Below are positions 1 to 9,963 of a stretch of 38,699 nt of DNA, piece after piece. This stretch comes from JAEKLB01 sp050249235 (lineage in GTDB: Bacteria; Actinomycetota; Acidimicrobiia; Acidimicrobiales; CADCSY01), in the NCBI GenBank assembly GCA_050249235.1, contig JBFWQW010000015.1:1-38699 (forward strand), read 5' to 3'. Position numbers and translations under genes: made by a program. Below the pieces are notes generated by a model, which was given only the letters and a program-made list of their open reading frames with translations, searched no databases and was not told the origin of the DNA. Position 1 is the first letter of the stretch. Each line of letters begins with the position of its first letter.

Positions 1-81
1 CTTCTGGATGTCGGCCGACGCGTCACGGAGGGCAACGACGTCGCCCTTGTACACCTTCGTGACGTTCTCCAGCTTGATCAC
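1..81 (-). CDS. ftsE: FtsE, cell-division ABC ATPase (N-terminal 27 codons only)
   Basis: Reading leftward from a GTG at 81, the 27 visible codons give MIKLENVTKVYKGDVVALRD and then run off the window edge. This is the typical opening beta-strand of FtsE, the ATPase of the FtsEX complex that activates peptidoglycan hydrolases at the division septum. The Walker A motif would lie just outside the window. Position after secA and prfB is the common Gram-positive/actinobacterial order prfB-ftsE-ftsX-smpB, which supports the call. A GGAG lies about 11 nt upstream, and a TACCCT hexamer at 120-125 may be its promoter, leaving a short leader. Other ABC ATPases start similarly, so the identification leans on context. 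Confidence 0.8.
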   Translation of the reverse strand, partial: MIKLENVTKVYKGDVVALRDASADIQK

Positions 82-255
82 CGGGTGGGGTCGCTCCAGA
101 GGGTCGATGGGGCCGAGCAAGGGTACCGGCGCCCCCCCACCCCCTCGCGGCACCCCTCCCCCGACGCCCGCGTTCCGGGTTCACGGTTCCTGCACACACG
201 CGTGGAGCACGCGTGGAGCACCTGCTCGGAACCTCGAACCCAGAACCGAACTCGG
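82..255. other. Intergenic region between prfB and ftsE, G/C-tract rich
   Basis: No gene seen. On the minus strand, 130-160 holds four runs of four or more G within about 35 nt, just upstream of the TACCCT hexamer at 120-125. At 196-220 a GCGTGGAGCAC unit occurs twice in tandem. No obvious terminator for prfB is seen. Confidence 0.5.
120..125 (-). promoter_or_regulatory. Putative -10 element (TACCCT) for ftsE
   Basis: It matches the TANNNT hexamer found at the window's other promoters. Initiation about 7 nt downstream would give an ftsE leader of about 30 nt that contains a GGAG ribosome-binding site. Confidence 0.35.
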
Positions 256-1365
256 TCAGGTGGGGGAAGGGGCGCCGCGCTCCCAGCGGAGGAAGGACTC
301 CATGAAGGGGTCGAGGTCGCCGTCGAGGACGGCCTCGACGTTGCCCGTCTCGTGCTCGGTGCGGAGATCCTTGACCAGCTGGTACGGCGCCTGGACGTAG
401 GAGCGGATCTGGCTGCCCATGGCGGCCTGGCCGGCCGAGCCGGCGATGGCCTCCAGCTCGGCCCGGCGGTCCTCCCGCTGGCGGTCGGCCAGCTTGGCCA
501 GCAGCACCTGCATGGCCCGGGCCTTGTTCTGGGTCTGCGAGCGCTCGTTCTGGCAGGAGACGACGATGCCCGTCGGCAGGTGGGTGATGCGCACCGCCGA
601 GTCGGTGACGTTGACGTGCTGGCCGCCGGCGCCGGACGAACGGTAGGTGTCGATGCGGAGATCCTTGTCGTCGACCACCACGTCGCCGAGGTCCTCGATC
701 ATCGGGGTGACGTCGAGGGCGGCGAAGCTCGTCTGGCGCCGATGGGCCGAGTCGAAGGGCGACATCCGCACGAGGCGGTGGACGCCCTGCTCCGACCGCA
801 GCCAGCCGTAGGCGTAGCGGCCCTGGACGATGAACGTGGCCGACTGGAGCCCGGCTTCCGACCCGGCCGAGACCTCGTCGATCTCGACGGAGAAGCCGTG
901 CCGCTCGGCCCAGCGGCGGTACATGCGGACCATCATCTCGGCCCAGTCCTGGGCGTCGGTGCCGCCCTCTCCGGCGTGGACCTCGCAGATGGCATCGTGC
1001 TCGTCGTACTCGCCGGCGAACAGGGCCCGCAGCTCGAGCTCGGCGAAGCGCCGGTCGAGGCCGGCCAGCGAGGCGGTGATCTCGGCCTCCTGCGACTCGT
1101 CGGCCTCCTCCCGGGCCAGCTCGTCGAGCACGGCCGCGTCGTCGAGGCGGGCGGCCAGGTCGTCCCAGAGGTCGATGTCGGCGCGGAGGTTCGACAGCTC
1201 GGTCGTCACCGACCGGGCCCGGTCCGGGTCGTCCCACAGGCCCGGCTCCGACGCCAGCGCCTCGAGCTCCCGGACCCGCTCCCGCGACGGCTCCACCCGC
1301 AGGTAGCCCCGCGCCTCCTCCAACCGCCCCCGCAACCCCCCGATCTCCTCCGAGAAGTCACGCAT
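256..1365 (-). CDS. prfB: Peptide chain release factor 2 (RF2)
   Basis: RF2 recognises UGA and UAA stop codons and triggers hydrolysis of peptidyl-tRNA in the ribosome. The 369-aa product has the usual RF2 length. The codon-recognition tripeptide SPF is at residues 202-204 (RMSPFDSAHR) and the catalytic GGQ at 247-249 (GAGGQHVNVTDSAVR). SPF rather than PxT separates it from RF1. I chose the ATG at 1365 (MRDFSEEIGG), preceded by GAGGA, because the longer open frame upstream is low-complexity and does not look like RF2. The frame is open throughout, so there is no programmed +1 frameshift of the E. coli type. It lies downstream of secA with a 207-bp gap and upstream of ftsE, a standard arrangement. 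Confidence 0.97.
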   Translation of the reverse strand: MRDFSEEIGGLRGRLEEARGYLRVEPSRERVRELEALASEPGLWDDPDRARSVTTELSNLRADIDLWDDLAARLDDAAVLDELAREEADESQEAEITASLAGLDRRFAELELRALFAGEYDEHDAICEVHAGEGGTDAQDWAEMMVRMYRRWAERHGFSVEIDEVSAGSEAGLQSATFIVQGRYAYGWLRSEQGVHRLVRMSPFDSAHRRQTSFAALDVTPMIEDLGDVVVDDKDLRIDTYRSSGAGGQHVNVTDSAVRITHLPTGIVVSCQNERSQTQNKARAMQVLLAKLADRQREDRRAELEAIAGSAGQAAMGSQIRSYVQAPYQLVKDLRTEHETGNVEAVLDGDLDPFMESFLRWERGAPSPT

Positions 1366-1572
1366 CGAGTGGTCGTTCCTCAGTCCGGTTCGGGGTGGCG
1401 CGCCAGCCGCCCCCGGCTCGGCGGGGAGCGGGCGGGTGGCGCCGTGGGGAGGGGCCCGCCCGGTGGGGCCCACGATGTGGGTGGGTCGGGGCGGGAGGGG
1501 CCCACCACGGTGACAGGACCCGCCGGCGGTTCGCCACCTCAGCCGGTCCGGGACGAGGGCGTCGGGGACCCC
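1366..1572. other. secA-prfB intergenic region with inverted repeats
   Basis: No gene is seen in these 207 bp. CCCAC-GAT-GTGGG (1469-1481) forms a short perfect hairpin. It sits inside a larger imperfect palindrome built on GGTGGGGCCC (about 1462) and GGGGCCCACC (about 1496). This could attenuate or terminate secA transcription before prfB. There is no T-tract, so the role is uncertain. Confidence 0.35.
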
Positions 1573-4281
<2,709 letters not shown>

Positions 4282-4289
4282 CGGCGTGA

Positions 4290-4295
4290 AGGTTA
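4290..4295 (-). promoter_or_regulatory. Putative leaderless -10 (TAACCT) for secA
   Basis: The hexamer is 8 nt upstream of the secA ATG and overlaps the TAA stop of the preceding gene. It fits the TANNNT-to-start spacing seen elsewhere in the window. Confidence 0.4.
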
Positions 4296-4829
4296 GGCCG
4301 GGGTCGGGCCGTCCCCGATGCCGGCCCCCCCGCTCCCCGCCAGGATCCGCTCGACGTCGAAGAGGTGGTGGGTGTGCTCGTGCACGGCGTTCCCGGCGAT
4401 CGTCAGCAGGTCGCGTCGGCCCCACTCGAACTCGTGCTCGACGACCGCCTCTTCGGCCGTGACGCCCCGCAGGAAGGCCACGAGCGCGTCGGTCTCGGCC
4501 TCGAGGGAGTCGAGCACCTCGGCCAGGTCGGCCTCGGCGTAGCGGCGCTCGAGCACCACCTCGTCGGGGTCGCCGGGCGACGGCATCGGGCCGCGGCCGA
4601 GCATGGCCAGCAGGGTGGCCCGCAGGTCGGCGACCACGTCACGGGTGTGGGCCGCGTACTCGATGGGCGACCAGGTGGTGGGCGTTGGGCGGCGGCGGAG
4701 CCGGACGTCGTCGAGCCCGCCGAGCGTGCCCCGCCACCGGCCCGGCAGGGGCTCGGCCCGCAGCGGCAGGGCGTCGGCGGTGAGGGTGCCGTAGTCGAGA
4801 CCGCACTCGGGGCACACCCACTCGATCAC
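4293..4829 (-). CDS. DinB-fold (DinB_2-like) metalloprotein with N-terminal CPECG knuckle
   Basis: The 178-aa protein looks like the DinB/YfiT four-helix-bundle superfamily, whose members often bind a divalent metal with three histidines. Candidate ligands are His61 (AAHTRDV) and His150/His154 (VHEHTHHLFDVERI), placed in helices 2 and 4 as in the family. An unusual N-terminal CPECG (Cys6, Cys9) suggests half of a zinc knuckle. The GTG start at 4829 overlaps the upstream response-regulator stop by four bases (GTGA), indicating translational coupling, and secA follows. The family includes thiol-dependent detoxification enzymes, but nothing here fixes a substrate. The link to secA may be only positional. 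Confidence 0.75.
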   Translation of the reverse strand: MIEWVCPECGLDYGTLTADALPLRAEPLPGRWRGTLGGLDDVRLRRRPTPTTWSPIEYAAHTRDVVADLRATLLAMLGRGPMPSPGDPDEVVLERRYAEADLAEVLDSLEAETDALVAFLRGVTAEEAVVEHEFEWGRRDLLTIAGNAVHEHTHHLFDVERILAGSGGAGIGDGPTPA

Positions 4830-5539
4830 CGTTCCTCCTCACCGTCGTCGAGGTCGAGTATGCGCTCCTTGACCGCGTAGAGCACGGCCTCCATGCGGGA
4901 GTGGAGGTGCAGCTTCTCGAGGATGTTCCTGACGTGGTTCTTGACGGTGTTCTCGGAGATGAAGAGGTGGTCGGCGATGTCGCGGTTGGTGAGGCCCCGG
5001 GCCACCAGCTTGAGCACGTCCATCTCCCGCTCGGTGAGCCGGGGCACCGGCATCGTGCGGCGGGTCTCGGCCCGGCGGGAGAGGTTGTTGAACTCCTGGA
5101 TCAGCTTCGACGCCATCGACGGGGAGATGAGGGTCTGGCCGTGCATGACGGCCCGCACGGCGTCGGTGACCTCCTCGATGGAGGTCTCCTTCAGCAGGTA
5201 GCCGGCCGCGCCGGCCTTGATGGCCTCGTAGAGGTCGTCCTCCTCGTCGGACACGGTGAGCATCAGGATCCGGGCCGCCGGCAGGGCCGCGGCCAGGCGC
5301 CGGGTGGCCTCGATCCCCGAGACCCGCGGCATGCGCACGTCCATCAGCACCACGTCGGGGGCCAGCTCCTCGGCCCGGCGCACCCCCTCCTCGCCGTCCT
5401 CGCCCTCGCCGACGACGTCGATGCCCTCCTCGAGGAGCAGCAGCTGGGCCAGCCCGCGCCGGAACAGGCGCTGGTCGTCGACGATGAGCACGCGGATGGC
5501 CTCGTGGTGCACTGCCACGCCGCCCTCGGTCATGGTCAT
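4826..5539 (-). CDS. NarL/FixJ (LuxR-type) response regulator
   Basis: This is a two-domain DNA-binding response regulator of 237 aa. The receiver domain (about 15-135) has the acidic pair Asp21/Asp22, phospho-acceptor Asp67 (VVLMDVRMP), the conserved Thr (LMLTVSDEED) and Lys (GYLLKETS). The C-terminal LuxR/GerE helix-turn-helix (about 168-220) reads LTEREMDVLKLVARGLTN followed by a classic recognition helix. No histidine kinase is in the window, so it is an orphan here. Its place beside comF resembles DegU in Bacillus, though orthology is not established. A TACCGT hexamer lies 9 nt before the ATG at 5539, suggesting a leaderless transcript; a second in-frame ATG is at 5533. The product overlaps the next gene by four bases. 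Confidence 0.93.
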   Translation of the reverse strand: MTMTEGGVAVHHEAIRVLIVDDQRLFRRGLAQLLLLEEGIDVVGEGEDGEEGVRRAEELAPDVVLMDVRMPRVSGIEATRRLAAALPAARILMLTVSDEEDDLYEAIKAGAAGYLLKETSIEEVTDAVRAVMHGQTLISPSMASKLIQEFNNLSRRAETRRTMPVPRLTEREMDVLKLVARGLTNRDIADHLFISENTVKNHVRNILEKLHLHSRMEAVLYAVKERILDLDDGEEER

Positions 5540-5548
5540 GGGACCATC

Positions 5549-5554
5549 ACGGTA
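5549..5554 (-). promoter_or_regulatory. Putative leaderless -10 (TACCGT) for the response regulator
   Basis: The hexamer is 9 nt upstream of the ATG at 5539, in a 43-bp gap after the FlgM-like gene. It matches the window-wide TANNNT pattern. Confidence 0.45.
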
Positions 5555-5582
5555 GGTGCACGCCGGCGGACGCCGAGGGACC

Positions 5583-5804
5583 CTACGGGACCAGGAGTTT
5601 TGGCCCGAGGGCTACGGAACGAGGTCGGATCACGGCCTCGGCGAGCTCGAGCGGGGTCCGGCGCTCACCGGCCAGCAGCCGGGCTCGCACGTCGGCGACG
5701 ACGTCCGGGCGCACGAAGGACGGACCGGTCAGCCACCCCCACAGCTCGGCCGGGAGGTCCGGGACCGCACGGCAAAGCTGCAACCGCTCTCCGTCAATGG
5801 CCAT
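5583..5804 (-). CDS. Small FlgM-like (anti-sigma-28-like) protein
   Basis: A 73-aa protein whose C-terminal half (RPDVVADVRARLLAGERR and onward to LAEAVI, about residues 32-61) fits the FlgM pattern: a helix with V..I/V R..., an aG.. turn, then ..eLAeall. FlgM binds and inhibits the flagellar sigma factor. The gene begins 12 bp after comF with a GAAGGTG ribosome-binding site close to the ATG, so it is probably cotranscribed with comF, as flgM lies near comFC in Bacillus. The N-terminal part (LCRAVPDLPAELWGWLTG) is not FlgM-like that I can see. No flagellar genes are in the window. The function is an inference from weak similarity plus context. Confidence 0.5.
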   Translation of the reverse strand: MAIDGERLQLCRAVPDLPAELWGWLTGPSFVRPDVVADVRARLLAGERRTPLELAEAVIRPRSVALGPKLLVP

Positions 5805-5816
5805 GCAGCACCTTCG

Positions 5817-6548
5817 TCACGGACAGTGGTTGCCTTGAGGATTGCCGGCGGGGTCGGGACCTCGGCGCCGGGGCCTCGCCGGGGTGCGAGCGATCGCCAG
5901 ACCGTGCACCGAGGCCGCCCCCGAGCCGCGTAGGGCCGCGGCCGCCGCCGCGAGGGTGGCGCCGGTGGTGATCACGTCGTCGACCACCAGGATCGTGGGC
6001 CCGCCGACCGGGCCGGCGCGACGGGCTCGGGGGGCGGCGGTGAACGACGGGCCGGCCCAGCGTCCGGCCCGGTCGCGACCCGTCTGGGCCGGGCCGGGCG
6101 CCCGAACCAGGAGCCGGCGGGCCGGGCACCCGAGCGAGCGGGCGACGGCCCGGGCCAGCAGCTCGGCCTGGTCGTAGCCTCGCCGGGCCCGCCGCTCGGG
6201 ACCGGTGGGCGCCCACGTCACCACCGTCGGCCGGACGGCCACGAGCGAGGCCGCGGCCCGGGCCAGCCCGCCGAGGGCGGCCCGGTGGTTGCGGTACTTG
6301 AGCCGGGCCAGGAGCTCGCGGCCGGCGCCCTCGTAGGCGACCAGGGCGTGGCAGCCGTCGAGGCCGGGCGGTGGGGGCAGGGCCGGTGCCGGCCGCAGCC
6401 CGGCCAGGCAGCGCCGGCAGGGGGAGGGCCCGGCCGCGCCGCAGCCCCCGCAGGTGGCGCCGAGCAGCATCCCGGCGACCCGCCACGGGCCGCTCGACGA
6501 CGCGCTCGACGACGCGCTCGACGACACGGTCGACCAGGGGGTGGGCAC
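5817..6548 (-). CDS. comF: ComF-family phosphoribosyltransferase-like protein
   Basis: ComF proteins are cytoplasmic phosphoribosyltransferase-fold proteins linked to DNA uptake and to replication or repair helicases. This 243-aa product has an N-terminal zinc knuckle (CGGCGAAGPSPCRRC) and a C-terminal PRTase PRPP loop (ILVVDDVITTGATL). I chose the GTG at 6548, VPTPWST, because a TACGAT hexamer lies exactly 8 nt upstream, as at neighbouring leaderless genes, and it gives the normal family length. An alternative start is the ATG at 6470. Between these two, three tandem 12-bp copies encode a Ser/Ala run (6491-6526). A FlgM-like gene follows 12 bp downstream; the promoter is divergent from that of a small membrane protein. 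Confidence 0.88.
   Translation of the reverse strand: MPTPWSTVSSSASSSASSSGPWRVAGMLLGATCGGCGAAGPSPCRRCLAGLRPAPALPPPPGLDGCHALVAYEGAGRELLARLKYRNHRAALGGLARAAASLVAVRPTVVTWAPTGPERRARRGYDQAELLARAVARSLGCPARRLLVRAPGPAQTGRDRAGRWAGPSFTAAPRARRAGPVGGPTILVVDDVITTGATLAAAAAALRGSGAASVHGLAIARTPARPRRRGPDPAGNPQGNHCP
6491..6526. repeat. 12-bp x 3 tandem repeat inside the comF 5' end
   Basis: CGCTCGACGACG occurs at 6491-6502 and 6503-6514, then once more with one change at 6515-6526. The period is in frame and encodes the SSSA repeat at the ComF N-terminus. Confidence 0.8.
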
Positions 6549-6556
6549 GGGCCGAG

Positions 6557-6562
6557 ATCGTA
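6557..6562 (-). promoter_or_regulatory. Putative leaderless -10 (TACGAT) for comF
   Basis: The hexamer is 8 nt before the GTG at 6548 and is the main reason for that start choice. Confidence 0.5.
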
Positions 6563-6580
6563 GGAACGGCCGGTGACGGC

Positions 6581-6586
6581 TACCGT
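6581..6586 (+). promoter_or_regulatory. Putative leaderless -10 (TACCGT) for the 64-aa membrane protein
   Basis: The hexamer is 8 nt upstream of the GTG at 6595, back to back with the comF promoter. Confidence 0.45.
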
Positions 6587-6594
6587 CCCCGGCC

Positions 6595-6789
6595 GTGACT
6601 GACACCGCCTCCACCGAGTCGTCGCCCGCCGCCAGCCCGACGGCCCCGCTGGCCCTGGTCGTGTCCATCGGGCTCGCCGCCGTGCTGGCCCTGATCGTCC
6701 TGACGCTGTCGTTCAGCACCGCCAACGTGCCGGCGTCGGTGGACGGCACCTCGGCCACGACCAGCCAGTACCTCCCCGACGGCGAGTAG
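6595..6789 (+). CDS. Small single-span membrane protein, unknown function
   Basis: The 64-aa product has a Ser/Thr/Ala-rich N-terminus, one hydrophobic helix (about residues 18-40, LALVVSIGLAAVLALIVLTL) and a short polar tail ending YLPDGE. I do not recognise a family. Reality is supported by a TACCGT hexamer 8 nt before the GTG, by strong G/C at third codon positions, and by its fit between a divergent gene (comF) and a convergent one (ahcY) without overlap. It could be a membrane-associated regulatory or accessory peptide, but nothing in the sequence says which. Confidence 0.6.
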   Translation: MTDTASTESSPAASPTAPLALVVSIGLAAVLALIVLTLSFSTANVPASVDGTSATTSQYLPDGE

Positions 6790-6800
6790 CCCGCCGGGGA

Positions 6801-6814
6801 GGTCGCGGCCGACC
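6801..6814. terminator. Hairpin between convergent genes (GGTCG-CGGC-CGACC)
   Basis: A perfect 5-bp stem with a 4-nt loop lies in the 45-bp gap between the 64-aa gene and the ahcY 3' end. There is no T-run. It may terminate transcription in both directions. Confidence 0.35.
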
Positions 6815-6834
6815 GGTGCCGCGGCGCCGGGCGC

Positions 6835-8289
<1,455 letters not shown>

Positions 8290-8376
8290 GGTGGAACCTC
8301 GTCTCGAGAGCGGTGGAACTGAATCCCAAGACGGGCTGGGGCCTGCTGGCACCGTTCGAGTCAGCCCGACCGGGGG
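8290..8376 (-). promoter_or_regulatory. ahcY 5' leader with possible ribosome-binding-site hairpin
   Basis: Between the putative -10 (8377-8382) and the ATG lie about 80 transcribed bases. Near the start codon CTCG-AGA-CGAG can pair, partly covering the GAGG ribosome-binding site, and GTTCCACC occurs twice, once just before the ATG. I found no match to the S-adenosylhomocysteine riboswitch core I know. Confidence 0.35.
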
Positions 8377-8382
8377 ATCTTA
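8377..8382 (-). promoter_or_regulatory. Putative -10 element (TAAGAT) for ahcY
   Basis: This is the only TANNNT between the tandem repeat and the ahcY start. It lies about 88 nt upstream of the ATG and just downstream (minus sense) of the repeat array. Confidence 0.4.
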
Positions 8383-8414
8383 CGCCGCGGCCCCCGCCAC
8401 GACCTCCTCCCCCC

Positions 8415-8676
8415 GCTCCCGGCCGCTCGGGCCTTCTCCCCCGCTCCCGGCCGCTCGGGCCTTCTCCCCCGCTCCCGGCCGCTCGGGCCTTCTCCCCCGC
8501 TCCCGGCCGCTCGGGCCTCCTCCCCCGCTCCCGGCCGCTCGGGCCTTCTCCCCCGCTCCCGGCCGCTCGGGCCTCCTCCCCCGCTCCCGGCCGCTCGGGC
8601 CTTCTCCCCCGCTCCCGGCCGCTCGGGCCTTCTCCCCCGCTCCCGGCCGCTCGGGCCTTCTCCCCCGCTCCCGGGG
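8415..8676. repeat. 28-bp tandem repeat, nine full copies plus a partial
   Basis: Copies start at 8415, 8443, 8471, 8499, 8527, 8555, 8583, 8611 and 8639, with a truncated tenth at 8667. The plus-strand unit begins GCTCCCGGCCGCTCGGGCCT and ends with a pyrimidine run. Copies differ mainly at one C/T position. The period is not a multiple of three, and the array starts right after the upstream stop codon, so it is non-coding. Each unit can form a CCCG..CGGG hairpin, and the minus strand carries a G5 run per unit. Confidence 0.95.
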
Positions 8677-8677
8677 C

Positions 8678-9724
8678 TCAGCCGGCCAGGGCCGCCTTCA
8701 GCGAGCGGAGGGCGTCGACCGGTCCGGGGTCGATGCCCTCGTCGGCGGCGAGGTGCAGGCTCACGAAGTCGCCGATGAGCATGAGGTCGAGGAGCTGGGC
8801 CAGCTCGCCCTCGCCGGCGGCCTGCACCTCGATCACCTGGGACACGACCTCGTCCACCAGCGGGGTGACGAGGTCGAACCGGCGGGCCACCTGGGGGTGC
8901 TCGAACTCGTGGCGCAGGTTCACGAGCGTGAAGGCCTGGCGGGTGAGGTCGCCGTGCTGGCCCCAGCCCTGGAGCTCGTTGTGGCACAGCTCCGGGAGCG
9001 TGTTCCAGAACGCGGGCGCGTTGGCGTTCTCGTTCACCTGGTTCTTCCAGCGGGCCGCGGCGGTGGCACCCAGCTGGCCGCCGCCGTAGATCAGCGGCAC
9101 CGTCCGGCCGATGCGACGGGCCAGCTCCCGAGCCGGGCTGGCCTCGCCCGTCAGCTCGTCCCGACGCCGGGTCAGCTGCTCGACGGCGAAGTCGACCCAC
9201 TGCTGCGCGCCGGGGAACAGCCCGATCTCCTCGAGCACGATGAGCGCCGGGATGGCCATGGCGCCCACCGCCGCCCGGGGCTGGGGGATGGCGCTCGGCA
9301 CGCCGACGGTCGGGACCCCCCACGACCGGGCCAGCCGGCCGAGCTCGCCCCCGCCGGTGACGACGACCATGTGGGCGCCCTCGACGGCGGCCGCCGACGC
9401 CGCCTCGATCGTCTCCTCGGTGTCGCCGGAGAACGAGACGGCGAACACGAGCGACGACTCGCCGACGAAGGCCGGCAGCTCGTAGCCCTTGGCCACGACG
9501 ACGGGCACCGGGAGGAACGGCCCGGCCGCGGCGGCCAGCACGTCGCCGGCGATCCCGCTGCCGCCCATGCCGAGCACGACGACGTGCTCGATGCGCTCGC
9601 GGTCGGGGAGGCCGGACAGGCCGCGGGCCCGGACGGCGGCGTCGAAGACCTGCTCGGGCAGCCCGGCCGTGACGTCGAACATGCCTTCGGAGTCGAGGAC
9701 CTCGCTGCGATCGGCGGCGGCCAT
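8678..9724 (-). CDS. SIS-domain phosphoglucose/phosphomannose isomerase-like protein
   Basis: The 348-aa protein has two SIS (sugar isomerase) regions. The first holds the phosphosugar-binding loop VVLGMGGSGIAGDVL and SFSGDTEETIEAA. The second holds the bifunctional PGI/PMI C-terminal signature NTLPELCHNELQGW, with the likely catalytic Glu/His. Family members interconvert fructose-6-phosphate with glucose-6- or mannose-6-phosphate. The start ATG at 9724 overlaps the Trm112-like stop (TGATG), and manB lies just before that, so the three are coupled. The neighbourhood matches the mycobacterial manB-Rv3256c pair, from memory. Together with ManB it would feed GDP-mannose synthesis. Some actinobacterial homologues are annotated only as hypothetical, so the activity is inferred. 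Confidence 0.88.
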   Translation of the reverse strand: MAAADRSEVLDSEGMFDVTAGLPEQVFDAAVRARGLSGLPDRERIEHVVVLGMGGSGIAGDVLAAAAGPFLPVPVVVAKGYELPAFVGESSLVFAVSFSGDTEETIEAASAAAVEGAHMVVVTGGGELGRLARSWGVPTVGVPSAIPQPRAAVGAMAIPALIVLEEIGLFPGAQQWVDFAVEQLTRRRDELTGEASPARELARRIGRTVPLIYGGGQLGATAAARWKNQVNENANAPAFWNTLPELCHNELQGWGQHGDLTRQAFTLVNLRHEFEHPQVARRFDLVTPLVDEVVSQVIEVQAAGEGELAQLLDLMLIGDFVSLHLAADEGIDPGPVDALRSLKAALAG

Positions 9725-9960
9725 CAGGCGTCGAAGGTCGGTCGGACGCCGTCGGCCTCGGCCTTGGCGAGGAGGCGGTCGTGCTCGGCGTCGTCGACCG
9801 TCGTGGCCTCGTCGACCAGCATCACGGGGATGTCGTCGCGGACGTCGTAGCGGCGGTGGAGCCGCGGGTTGTAGAGGGCGGACTCGTCGGCGAAGTAGAG
9901 CAGCGGCCCCTTGTCCTCCGGGCAGGCGAGGATCTCGAGCAAGAGCGGATCGAGCGACAC
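9724..9960 (-). CDS. Trm112-like (UPF0434/YcaR-type) small protein with a degenerate zinc site
   Basis: The 78-aa product has the Trm112 pattern: LLEILACPEDKGPL at the start and YDVRDDIPVMLVDEA in the middle. Trm112 proteins activate methyltransferases in eukaryotes; the bacterial form has no settled function. Usual versions carry two CxxC-like pairs, but here only Cys13 remains, so zinc binding is doubtful. The GTG start at 9960 lies 3 bp after the manB stop and the product overlaps the isomerase start by one base, placing it firmly in the manB operon. Confidence 0.85.
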   Translation of the reverse strand: MSLDPLLLEILACPEDKGPLLYFADESALYNPRLHRRYDVRDDIPVMLVDEATTVDDAEHDRLLAKAEADGVRPTFDA

Positions 9961-9963
9961 GGG

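Noticed and set aside
1200..1365. Programmed +1 frameshift in prfB
   Set aside because: The gene is continuous from ATG to stop, with no in-frame UGA near codon 26.
8290..8400. S-adenosylhomocysteine riboswitch upstream of ahcY
   Set aside because: I could not find the conserved core or pseudoknot pattern by eye. Only a small hairpin near the ribosome-binding site is visible; a covariance search would settle it.
8415..8676. CRISPR array
   Set aside because: The 28-bp units are directly adjacent without unique spacers, so this is a simple tandem repeat. No cas genes are in the window.
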